NCBI RefSeq assembly: GCF_900104145.1
Contig: NZ_FNLB01000008.1
Location: 496,001-560,000, forward strand
Direction of reading: 5' to 3'
Source: Pseudovibrio sp. Tun.PSC04-5.I4
GTDB lineage: Bacteria > Pseudomonadota > Alphaproteobacteria > Rhizobiales > Stappiaceae
Length of the DNA stretch: 64,000 bases
The position numbers were made by a program, and so were the translations under genes. Shown here piece after piece: positions 17,438 to 24,580 of this stretch (the stretch's first letter is position 1; every line of letters begins with the position of its first letter). The notes below the pieces were generated by a model. The model was given only the letters and a program-made list of their open reading frames with translations, searched no databases and was not told the origin of the DNA.

Positions 17438-19773
17438 TGGTCCCCATGCTGTTCTTTGAGAAGTTTCAATTGCGCATTGACGTTATCGCCCGCTCTGTAA
17501 AAGCGCAGCGCATCGCCAAGCCCGGACAGATCAATGTCCAAAATCGTGCTTTCATTGTAGTTGGAGGCCAACTCCTGCTTGATCAAAAGCACCTGCCGGC
17601 CGCCGCGCATTTCAAGCCCGCCTTTGACAAAATCAATCTGCTCTGAGGTCAGGCCAAGCGCCTTCAAATCCTCGGTTTCTGCCTTGGAATTTGGAAACAG
17701 GAAGATGGTTTGCGTGTTCTGGATAATGCCGTGGGAATCTTCAAAATTGAGAAGAGCACCCGGTTCCTGAAACGCCAGCCCCACAAGACCGCCGCGCTTG
17801 CGATATTCGCGGTACATCTTGAGAATTTCTGTACGGAACCCGGCGTTTTGCAGCAGATTGGCCGCTTCATCGACGAAGATGGTAAACCCATCTTCAGAGG
17901 TGCGCGCCGCTCTGGAAATTGCCTGAGTGATATGGGCGATAATCGCAGGACCAAGCACCACATCTTCCAGCGCTTTGTTCATGTTAATGCCGACAAGAAA
18001 GCTCTTATCCAGGTAGGCTGCAATTTGATCGCGGCGGGAGTTGAAAATATGGCTGTAAATGCCATCTCTGCCCCGACCATCATTGATCCATTTGGCAAAT
18101 TCCTGACGGATGACGGATCGTGCCGGGAACGAGGCATTGTAGATATTGTTAAAGGTGCGCAGGCCTGGCTCCAGTTCGGCAGCATTGTCAATGGCCGCCT
18201 GGATGTGATCATCCATATCAGAGGAATAGACCTCTCCCAGCATGGCCCGCATAATCAGGTGCGCTGAGTGCTGGCCGTCCTTATCGCTCAAATCCATATC
18301 CAGCGGATTGAGAGCCAGCTCATTGTAACCCTGATAGACCCCGCCCATGCATTCGATCATGTAACGGGCACCTTCTTCACTGTCGAAGATGTAATTGCGA
18401 ACGCCTGGAAACTTTGCATACCCGCTGAGCAAGTGCATGATCAGTGTGGATTTACCCGTGCCGGTCGGGGCAAACACAAGATAGTTTCCAGCAGATTCCT
18501 TCTTGTCGCGAATATGAAACTGAAAAGCATAGTTCTGGCCGGTCGGGGTTTTAAAAAGCCGCACAGGCCGGTCACCAAAGGGCGAGGTGTATTTGCCTTC
18601 AGGTGAATACTGGAACGGCCAAAGAGCCGCGATGTTGATATCAAACATGCGCAGCGGCCGCAGCAGGTTCTCACGCCCCGGCATCCGGTTAAACCAGACA
18701 ACCCCCACACCCTTGGTCTCCAGCGAAAACGTCACCCGGGCCTTGTTTAAGATATCCGTGATTTCGTCCTGAAGCACCTCAAGGTCTTCATCACTGCGCG
18801 CTCTAAAGGCAATCTGGAATTGTGTCTCAAAAAGCGAATGAACATTGTTGGTCAGGCTTTCGCTTGTTTCCTCAATCTCCTCCAAAACAGCAGCAGATCC
18901 AAAGAAACTTGAGCGCTGTTCTGCAGCCTGACGGTGAAGCAAGGCAAGAGACTTTTCATTGTGCAGCGCCTTGCAGATCTGGCTAACTTCGACCTCACCG
19001 GAAAGCGCCATAATGCGCGAGACCAGCAAGCCGCTGACCTGCTCGGGCCACAACCGCACCCCAATAACCCGTGTGCGTCTACGGTTAGGCGTGTAACTGT
19101 CAATCGTGCCGTTGGTCCGGTCAAAATGCAGATCACTTGCAGGCAGGTTTCCAGAAAGGTTTGCACTTGGCGAACACAGCTCATCAATGAGTTCGCCGCT
19201 CATCAGATAATTGATGAAGCGGGACAATGGACAAGGTTTATCTGGCAGCTCTGCCGCCTCAACCTGCTCTGCACCATAAGAGCTAAAGCCACTTGTAAGG
19301 TTCTTACAGGTCTTGATGAGAAGGCTTTGGCTGGGTGCCTGAACAACCAGAAACCAGCTCACAGAATAAGCGCTCTTAAACAGCGTTTGCTCCGCCTTGC
19401 CGATTTCTTCAAGAGTAATGGAGGGCCACTGGGCGTCAAAAGACACATCGCGCATGCGCTTCACACCGAAAAAGCGCAGAGTTACTCCCGGTTTTGCGCT
19501 TTGGTGCAGGACGTTTGTGCGGTTTCGTAAAAGAGTTTCTTCCTCTTCAAAGGACTTGGTTTCATAAGCCTGCCCCTTGAGCTGAAAAACCCGCATCACC
19601 TGACCACTTTTTAAACTCACGGTCTTGCGGTCTGGATGGATGCTGTCAAATTCCAGCTCATCAGCAAGCCAGTCCCGCTCAATATCTCCAAGGACAAAGG
19701 AGTTTACCGCTTTGTTTGCCAGCGCGCCGCCAGCAAGGGCTGCACCTAATAGGAGGGCTGTTCCGCCAATCAT
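17419..19773 (-). CDS. virB4: VirB4/TrbE secretion ATPase
   Basis: This is the large ATPase of the type IV system, 784 residues from ATG 19773. An N-terminal hydrophobic stretch (IGGTALLLGAALAGGALANK) suggests membrane contact. Walker A is FAPTGTGKSTLIMHLL, Walker B is FTIFVDEAANLL, and the RGG/Gln-containing motif YRKRGGLVGLAFQEPGAL follows. It powers pilus assembly and substrate handling with VirB11. The start overlaps the virB3 stop by 4 bp (ATGA, 19770-19773); the longer in-frame extension lies inside virB3 and is not used. Confidence 0.95.
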   Translation of the reverse strand: MIGGTALLLGAALAGGALANKAVNSFVLGDIERDWLADELEFDSIHPDRKTVSLKSGQVMRVFQLKGQAYETKSFEEEETLLRNRTNVLHQSAKPGVTLRFFGVKRMRDVSFDAQWPSITLEEIGKAEQTLFKSAYSVSWFLVVQAPSQSLLIKTCKNLTSGFSSYGAEQVEAAELPDKPCPLSRFINYLMSGELIDELCSPSANLSGNLPASDLHFDRTNGTIDSYTPNRRRTRVIGVRLWPEQVSGLLVSRIMALSGEVEVSQICKALHNEKSLALLHRQAAEQRSSFFGSAAVLEEIEETSESLTNNVHSLFETQFQIAFRARSDEDLEVLQDEITDILNKARVTFSLETKGVGVVWFNRMPGRENLLRPLRMFDINIAALWPFQYSPEGKYTSPFGDRPVRLFKTPTGQNYAFQFHIRDKKESAGNYLVFAPTGTGKSTLIMHLLSGYAKFPGVRNYIFDSEEGARYMIECMGGVYQGYNELALNPLDMDLSDKDGQHSAHLIMRAMLGEVYSSDMDDHIQAAIDNAAELEPGLRTFNNIYNASFPARSVIRQEFAKWINDGRGRDGIYSHIFNSRRDQIAAYLDKSFLVGINMNKALEDVVLGPAIIAHITQAISRAARTSEDGFTIFVDEAANLLQNAGFRTEILKMYREYRKRGGLVGLAFQEPGALLNFEDSHGIIQNTQTIFLFPNSKAETEDLKALGLTSEQIDFVKGGLEMRGGRQVLLIKQELASNYNESTILDIDLSGLGDALRFYRAGDNVNAQLKLLKEQHGDQWLTQL

Positions 19774-20096
19774 CGTTTCACCCGCTTTGTTTTTTTGATG
19801 TTTTGGGAGACGCCCGCCAGTAAAACGCGCGAGGGTTTTTGTTTGAAAAACTGCAAGGGCAGCATCCAAAGTGTTTCGCAGTGAAGGTCACGGCGACGCG
19901 CAATCACAATTGCTGCGATGGCAGGCGGTGCGCTGGCAAGGACCACGACATAAGTGATGGCTCCGCCAGCAAAAATACCGAGCAATGCCAGCATCACGAT
20001 TTCGCCAATAAGGACGATGGTCGCAAAAAGAGGCGGCATCCCAAAGATCGCCAGAGGCTTTTGAATATGGACATTTATTGCACTGCCTGCCCGCAT
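19770..20096 (-). CDS. virB3: VirB3 membrane protein
   Basis: This 108-residue protein has two adjacent membrane segments (about residues 18-62, IVLIGEIVMLALLGIFAG and AITYVVVLASAPPAIAAIVI) and a basic C-terminus, the typical VirB3 layout. The N-terminal IQKPLAIFGMPP resembles the conserved VirB3 start region. The ATG at 20096 has AGGAG at a 7-nt spacing; the long upstream extension of the frame is a shadow of virB2. VirB3 works with VirB4 in pilus assembly. Confidence 0.9.
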   Translation of the reverse strand: MRAGSAINVHIQKPLAIFGMPPLFATIVLIGEIVMLALLGIFAGGAITYVVVLASAPPAIAAIVIARRRDLHCETLWMLPLQFFKQKPSRVLLAGVSQNIKKTKRVKR

Positions 20097-20116
20097 GATC
20101 GGTGCTCCTGTTAAAC

Positions 20117-20455
20117 TTAAGTAAGTTTGATGAGCGCGGTCACCATTGCCGGACCAACGGTGATGATGCCGCCCGCCATGACCAGGTGCATAAAGCGCTG
20201 CATGTCGATCTTGCCTTGCAGAAGTGCGAACAGGCCAAATGCGATAATCGCGACCCCGACAATGGGACCACCAAAGGATTTCAGACCACTGGCAAGATCC
20301 CAGCTTAGATCCGTTCCCTCTGTAGCCCATGCAGCCGAGCCTTTTGCATAGGCAACCGGGGCGTAAAGCATGCCGCAAGTCAGCGTAACAAACGCGGCTC
20401 GGACCTTGGTCTTGAGTGTTCTAAGGTGAGTGTTCATGAGTTCAAACTCCGTCAT
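20117..20455 (-). CDS. virB2: VirB2-type conjugative pilin
   Basis: This is a 112-residue pilin precursor. The N-terminal signal ends around YAPVAYAKG. The mature part has two hydrophobic helices (FGGPIVGVAIIAFGLFALLQ and MHLVMAGGIITVGPAMVTAL) separated by a short polar loop GKIDMQRF, as in VirB2. ATG 20455 overlaps the upstream stop (ATGA); an internal ATG at 20437 is an alternative. It is the first structural gene after the traK-L-M set. Confidence 0.92.
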   Translation of the reverse strand: MTEFELMNTHLRTLKTKVRAAFVTLTCGMLYAPVAYAKGSAAWATEGTDLSWDLASGLKSFGGPIVGVAIIAFGLFALLQGKIDMQRFMHLVMAGGIITVGPAMVTALIKLT

Positions 20456-21045
20456 GACTTAAAAAACAGCGCGGCCACCGCGCCCAGATTAAGAGCGGTC
20501 AAAACCGCCATGGAAAAGGTGAAGCGTCTAAGCTGGAAGCGGGTCCATGATTTGAAATCAGCCACATTTGCAGAGTGTGAAGACACAACAGCAATGGTTT
20601 GCTGCAGCGAGCGTTCTCCAAGCCGGTTGACGATCTCATTACCCAAACCCGCAACAGGTTGCAGGCTGGTTTCAACCGCCTCACAGATCACTTTTGCAGC
20701 TTCCTCCAGCATTTTTCCTTGCTGCCGGGTGACTTGCTGCAAGGTGGTTTCAAGCGCACTTGCTGTGGTTTGAGCGTCAGATTGAACATCGCTGTGCGCC
20801 GCATTGACTTGCCGCTCAAACGCGCCAAGCACCATTTGCTGATCCTTATGGAAACCTTGTAGCAACGTCACCAGCATCAAAATAGGATCTCGGTCCCCAA
20901 CCACCACACCATGGGTTTCAGCAAGTATCCGCTGCGCCTGCCCTTTGGTCATAGGTCGGCCGTACGGGGCAAAGTCAGTGCCAGGTTCAATCCCGCTTTC
21001 GCTGAGATCTGGCTCAAAGCTTGTGGGATCTGGGTTCTCGTCCAT
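20452..21045 (-). CDS. TraM-like tail-anchored protein
   Basis: This 197-residue protein has an acidic N-terminus, a long helical centre with coiled-coil character (about residues 65-135) and a single C-terminal membrane span (FSMAVLTALNLGAVAALFF) two residues before the end. It is therefore probably tail-anchored in the inner membrane with its body in the cytoplasm. It follows genes resembling RP4 traK and traL, so it occupies the traM place. Sequence similarity to RP4 TraM cannot be judged by eye. The stop overlaps virB2 by 4 bp. Confidence 0.6.
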   Translation of the reverse strand: MDENPDPTSFEPDLSESGIEPGTDFAPYGRPMTKGQAQRILAETHGVVVGDRDPILMLVTLLQGFHKDQQMVLGAFERQVNAAHSDVQSDAQTTASALETTLQQVTRQQGKMLEEAAKVICEAVETSLQPVAGLGNEIVNRLGERSLQQTIAVVSSHSANVADFKSWTRFQLRRFTFSMAVLTALNLGAVAALFFKS

Positions 21046-21054
21046 ATCCGGCCC

Positions 21055-21780
21055 CTAAAGCTTTGCTTGTTCAAGGGAGTTGATCAGATCATTCCAGATC
21101 GCCTTGACACGCATGCGTGCGAGCAGGTTCATGGCTGGATCTGCAAGGGCCTGCGCAAAGGTCAACCGTTTTTCAAGAACCGCTTTCAGATCCTCGCCGT
21201 AAGTATCCTTTTGCCATTCCGGTAATGTGATCACCGCCCGGAACCGGTCCTTGTACTTTTGATAAAAAGGGGACGCTTCAAACGCTTTGCCGTCATAGGC
21301 CACCGGATTGGTAAATTCGTTTTTCCAAACAACCACCGGCAGATCTGGAAATCCCTCAATAATGGAGGCCAGCGAGTTGATGGTTTCTAAAACCTCTTGC
21401 CCGCCCTTCACGACGGAGTGGATGACGACCTCACAGCCCTGATCTTTCAAAAGCTCAAGCACCGGAGCCTCGGAAAAGTACTGCGCCAAGGGCAAAAAGG
21501 TAGAAGAGCCTGTATCGACCACGACAGTGGAGCCGTCTGGCAAAGAACAGATCTTCTCAATCATGGCATCAAAACCACGAATATTGATCCGGCTCCCTTC
21601 TGTGATGGCGATCTGCACAGCCTTTAAGGATTTGAAAGAAGAAAGTGTGGGTGTACTTGAATCTGCATCAATACAAGTCAGATCAGCACCTTTGTGCTGA
21701 AAGTATTGCGCAAGGGCACTTGCAGAATATGTTTTTCCAACCCCGCCTTTACTCTGAAGGCCGATATGAACGTAGATCAT
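21055..21780 (-). CDS. traL: TraL-like P-loop ATPase (ParA/MinD superfamily)
   Basis: This 241-residue protein has a deviant Walker A of the ParA type near the N-terminus (QSKGGVGKTYSA) and VVVDTGSS where the Walker B/switch region lies. From memory its length and order of segments match RP4 TraL closely (QGKGGVGKS, CIDTDP, VIDNGASSF, LTFDQALAD; here CIDADS, VVDTGSSTF, LTFAQALAD). TraL is a transfer gene next to oriT in IncP plasmids, and its biochemical role is poorly known. It overlaps traK by 4 bp (21777-21780). Confidence 0.85.
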   Translation of the reverse strand: MIYVHIGLQSKGGVGKTYSASALAQYFQHKGADLTCIDADSSTPTLSSFKSLKAVQIAITEGSRINIRGFDAMIEKICSLPDGSTVVVDTGSSTFLPLAQYFSEAPVLELLKDQGCEVVIHSVVKGGQEVLETINSLASIIEGFPDLPVVVWKNEFTNPVAYDGKAFEASPFYQKYKDRFRAVITLPEWQKDTYGEDLKAVLEKRLTFAQALADPAMNLLARMRVKAIWNDLINSLEQAKL

Positions 21781-22277
21781 TTATCTTCACCGAATATCTT
21801 TTTGGGGTCAGGATTGGGATTAAACTTGAAACCGCCAGGGCCGTTTTTTGGTGTGCTTGCGATTTCATCGCTCGCAGCCGCATTGCCGGGTTCTGTGTCG
21901 CTAATCTCAGCAACAATTGAGGGATTTATGGAATCAGCCACCACTCTGGCGGGACCACTCTTTGGCGAAGGTGTGGCTTTGGGCGGCAAAAAGGCGCTTT
22001 GCGGAGCATCCAAAGGGGCGCCTTTGCAGTTATTCACACTAATAATCTTGCCAATAGACCCCGTAAGTTCACGATCCCACTCGCCTTTCAACACACCGAT
22101 AAAGGTGCGAAATGCCCTGTCAGACATTTCGACGGGTGTGTCTTGCGACAACCTTCGTTTTATCTCAGAGGCCGCAAGCCCTTGTTTTACAAGTGGATAT
22201 GCTGCATCCTTGAGAAAATTAGCTTCAATTTGAGCCTGACCCCATGTTAATCGGATCATCCGCTTTAATTCAGACAT
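21777..22277 (-). CDS. traK: TraK-like oriT-region DNA-binding protein
   Basis: This 166-residue protein is the first gene of the tra operon. Its N-terminal ~60 residues resemble RP4 TraK, with a helical stretch (AAYPLVKQGLAASEIKRRLS) followed by SDRAFRTFIGVLKGEW. TraK binds and bends DNA beside the nick site. The C-terminal half is Pro/Ser/Ala-rich and likely disordered. The gene lies directly next to the hairpin-rich non-coding segment, which is where TraK's binding target would be expected. The assignment rests on position and on a short resemblance. Confidence 0.65.
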   Translation of the reverse strand: MSELKRMIRLTWGQAQIEANFLKDAAYPLVKQGLAASEIKRRLSQDTPVEMSDRAFRTFIGVLKGEWDRELTGSIGKIISVNNCKGAPLDAPQSAFLPPKATPSPKSGPARVVADSINPSIVAEISDTEPGNAAASDEIASTPKNGPGGFKFNPNPDPKKIFGEDK

Positions 22278-22343
22278 GCGTCATCATTCGCTCAAGCAAC
22301 GTCGAGCGCCTTGAATTGCGTTAAAGTTTGAGATTGGGATGTG

Positions 22344-22405
22344 GTGGAGTATAAAAAATAAAAGGCCAGCCAAGCGCACGATATTGTGCGCCTGTTGGCT
22401 GGGCC
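22344..22405 (-). terminator. strong hairpin with T-rich tract upstream of traK
   Basis: The + strand shows GGCCAGCCAA and GCGCAC pairing with GTGCGC and TTGGCTGGGCC around a 6-nt loop, a 16-bp stem with one small bulge. On the minus strand the hairpin is followed by TTTTATTTTTTATA, so it would end or attenuate transcription entering the tra operon from the right. TATACT at the end of the tract could serve as a -10 box for the operon, placing the promoter inside the hairpin flank. Confidence 0.65.
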
Positions 22406-22458
22406 TAATGAATTTTGAGAATACCTCCTAAGCAGGTGACATGGAATGGATGTTACTT

Positions 22459-22525
22459 GCTGGCACAAACATGTTGACGCATGGCTTGTGCCAGCTCGGA
22501 CGACTTTTTTAAGTTTGGTCGTCCG
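22459..22525. repeat. two adjacent inverted repeats in the oriT candidate
   Basis: GCTGGCACAA (22459-22468) pairs perfectly with TTGTGCCAGC (22486-22495). CGGACGAC (22497-22504) pairs with GTCGTCCG (22518-22525). The two hairpins are one base apart. Inverted repeats of this size are typical binding sites for relaxosome proteins. Confidence 0.6.
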
Positions 22526-22600
22526 GGCACCTTCAACCTAGTCCCGCCGGAATCAATTTGCCTATACGTATAAAGTCGCAGTTCGTAATCACAACTCCGC

Positions 22601-22609
22601 TTATCCACA
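22601..22609 (+). promoter_or_regulatory. DnaA box
   Basis: TTATCCACA is a perfect match to the DnaA consensus, next to an AT-rich stretch. It may belong to a replication or priming origin. Only one perfect copy is seen nearby. Confidence 0.4.
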
Positions 22610-22921
22610 GCCATTGGTTGTTATTTTTTGCTGCTATACACGCATTCATGGTTAATTTTTGGGAACGTTCGCTATAGAATACGCGAACTCAAAATCGATT
22701 TTATTAAAATACACAATTAACTGATTCTAATTCTTAATGTTGTTGGGGCTGCTTCTTGGTCTTGCTTGATGCTACATAGTAAAATTTTTATTTAACTTAG
22801 ACCTAAGCAAGCACGAGAAACCAGATACTATCCTCTAGTTAGCACCATCTTCCTTACTGCTGGAATTTCCAAACCCGAGCTATACCGGTATTCCAAACAC
22901 CGCAGCCGGAAATCAAAGCGT

Positions 22922-22928
22922 CATCCTG
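22922..22928 (+). promoter_or_regulatory. candidate nick site (CATCCTG)
   Basis: CATCCTG on the + strand fits the YATCCTG core of IncP-type (MOBP) nick sites, where cleavage follows the G. Next to it are direct repeats TTCCAAAC (22866-22873, 22891-22898) and a palindrome ATACCGGTAT. A 7-base motif can occur by chance. Confidence 0.3.
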
Positions 22929-23040
22929 ATAAACCAAAACTCTCCCCCCAAAGGAGCAACGTACAATTTGCATTGGCGCACAGTTACCAGTCCTTTGTTC
23001 GTAAATCCCCTCTTCATCTGCTGGTCGCTGGTCTTGATTT

Positions 23041-23080
23041 TTGACATGTCATGTGTCATAGATATTGCGACACATGACAT
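23041..23080 (+). promoter_or_regulatory. promoter/operator of the RES-Xre operon
   Basis: A perfect 12-bp inverted repeat, ATGTCATGTGTC (23046-23057) and GACACATGACAT (23069-23080), lies immediately upstream of the antitoxin. TTGACA at 23041-23046 is a perfect -35 box overlapping the left arm; the -10 is not clear. AGGAG follows at 23082-23086. This is the expected layout for autorepression by the Xre antitoxin. Confidence 0.75.
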
Positions 23081-23094
23081 TAGGAGCGCGCATA

Positions 23095-23565
23095 ATGGCC
23101 CGAGCAGTCAAAGTTGAAAGCGATGTCACTCGCACATATGATTTACTTGGTGGGAACAAGATAATCCGGTCCCGCATTAATAACGCATTGGATGCCCACG
23201 ACGTTTTGGTGAAGGGACTGCCTTCAGCCTCTCTCCTCTATCTCGTCAAGGCGGTCGAATTCCTGGAGCGCGACGACGCGCTTCTGAAGGCAATAGGCGT
23301 CAGCGTGCGAACGTTACAAAGACGCAAGGCGGACGAGAAGACAAAACTTTTAAGCGTAGAGCAAAGTAATAGGACCTGGCGCTTTGCCGAGATCCTCGGA
23401 CATGCGATTAAGGTACTGGGTTCCAAGGAGGAAGCGGAAACCTGGTTGAACCGCCCTGCTCTTGGCTTATCTAACCGCAAGCCTCTGGACTTGCTTGCTA
23501 CATCTGCCGGCGTAGAGGCAGTAGAAGAATATCTCACTCGAATAGAGTACGGGGTCTATTCATGA
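23095..23565 (+). CDS. Xre/MbcA/ParS-family antitoxin (DUF2384)
   Basis: This 156-residue antitoxin belongs to the Xre family paired with RES toxins. A helix-turn-helix-like region (AIGVSVRTLQRRKADEK) lies in the first half. The C-terminal DUF2384 toxin-binding part contains AEILGHAIKVLGSKEEAETW, LNRPALGLSNRKPLDLL and the YLTRIEYGVYS end. ATG 23095 was chosen for its AGGAG site; it sits just after the operator palindrome. The stop overlaps the toxin start (ATGA, 23562-23565). Confidence 0.92.
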   Translation: MARAVKVESDVTRTYDLLGGNKIIRSRINNALDAHDVLVKGLPSASLLYLVKAVEFLERDDALLKAIGVSVRTLQRRKADEKTKLLSVEQSNRTWRFAEILGHAIKVLGSKEEAETWLNRPALGLSNRKPLDLLATSAGVEAVEEYLTRIEYGVYS

Positions 23566-24062
23566 ACTCACTTCCTCCCCCACTTGGGCCAGGTGAAGTC
23601 CGTATCTGGCGCATTGATCAGCAGGCCCATTATGAGACCTGGGCATCAGGAGAAGGCGCATTTAGAGTTGGCGGACGTTGGAATTCAGCCGGCATTCACG
23701 CCGTCTACACCTCTCTTGATCCTGCAACTGCCTGCCTTGAAGTTGCAGTTCATAAGAGCCTGAAAGTTTTGGACACGGCACCACATTACCTGACATCAGC
23801 GCGCATTATCGATCCCTCAAAAATTCACGTTGTTGATCCAAACAATATTCCTAATCCAAACTGGCTTACGCCGATCACGCCCAACAAAAATCAGCAGGAG
23901 TTCGGAGATGCACTTCTAAAGCAACACCCCGTTATATTGATCCCCTCGGCTGTATCAAAACACAGCTGGAACTTGATTTTCGACGCTGATCAGGTCTCTG
24001 AGTTTTACGATGAAGTAACACAAGAGCGGTTTGCGCTAGACCCTCGCCTCCAATCTCCTTAA
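23562..24062 (+). CDS. RES-domain toxin (NAD+-degrading)
   Basis: This 166-residue protein has the RES domain hallmarks: an early Arg (IWRIDQ), GGRWNSAG and YTSLDPATACLEVAVH with the conserved Glu. LIPSAVSKHSWNLIFDAD replaces the usual LVPSA...N-LINP motif. RES toxins deplete NAD+ when freed from the Xre partner. The pair acts as a stability module and is the only complete plus-strand operon between the tra operon and 40 kb. Confidence 0.93.
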   Translation: MNSLPPPLGPGEVRIWRIDQQAHYETWASGEGAFRVGGRWNSAGIHAVYTSLDPATACLEVAVHKSLKVLDTAPHYLTSARIIDPSKIHVVDPNNIPNPNWLTPITPNKNQQEFGDALLKQHPVILIPSAVSKHSWNLIFDADQVSEFYDEVTQERFALDPRLQSP

Positions 24063-24580
24063 TCTGCCCTTGCTTTGGATCCTGAACTTTTGGGATAGAG
24101 CACCTACATACAAGGCGAAGCCTTATTTTCATAAGGCAATACCGGTGCGCTTGCTATCCATACTTCAAAGGATCGGATCATCTTCTGTGGCAGAGTAAAG
24201 AAGTCTTATACCCAAGAGGCCCCAGCTGCAAAAATGGCGAAATTCAGAACAATTAAAGAACATGCTGAGCAGCTGTCGTTGGCTACTCGGAGTATAAATT
24301 GGTAAGACGCGGACGAAATGGACCTTCGCTGCAAGCGCGAAGAGCTGCACACGCAAAAGCTTACTCTTGGGACGAGCGGGCCAACTGCGGGCATTCAGGT
24401 GGTTCCATCATGGGTTGAGACACGCTCACCCGGAGGCTTCTACAGTAGCTTTTATGAGCGATCTGGAATTACTCGACCGGCCCTTAGCTGCCATTGACAG
24501 AAAGACATCGTCGCTGCTGTGCGGCACGTAAGAGGAGATATTGATCGATCTTTAAGCGTGAATGGCAGGCCTTAAATCCC
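24063..24580. other. non-coding region with one R1 repeat
   Basis: This lies between the convergent RES toxin and the RloC-like gene. It holds a small hairpin (GCCTTAT/ATAAGGC near 24117-24134) and one copy of repeat R1 (24378-24420). No supported gene. Confidence 0.5.
24378..24420 (+). repeat. dispersed repeat R1, copy 1
   Basis: One of five degenerate ~43-bp copies in the same orientation, containing GGGCCAAC and TTCAGGTGGTTCCATCA followed by GGGTTGA. Others are at 41541, 51405, 52381 and 53171. Confidence 0.6.

Larger units (their letters stand above)
22278..23040. other. non-coding tra leader / probable oriT region
   Basis: This is about 760 bp without a credible gene between traK (leftward) and the RES-Xre operon (rightward). 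It contains three hairpins in its left third, a perfect DnaA box (22601-22609), a TATACGTATA palindrome (22564-22573), an AT-rich stretch (about 22620-22800) and a short nick-like motif at 22922. The placement beside traK-L-M and the divergent genes fits an origin of transfer. No single element proves it. Confidence 0.5.

Noticed and set aside
22278..23040. Replication origin (oriV)
   Set aside because: Only one perfect DnaA box, no iterons and no rep gene nearby; oriT fits better.
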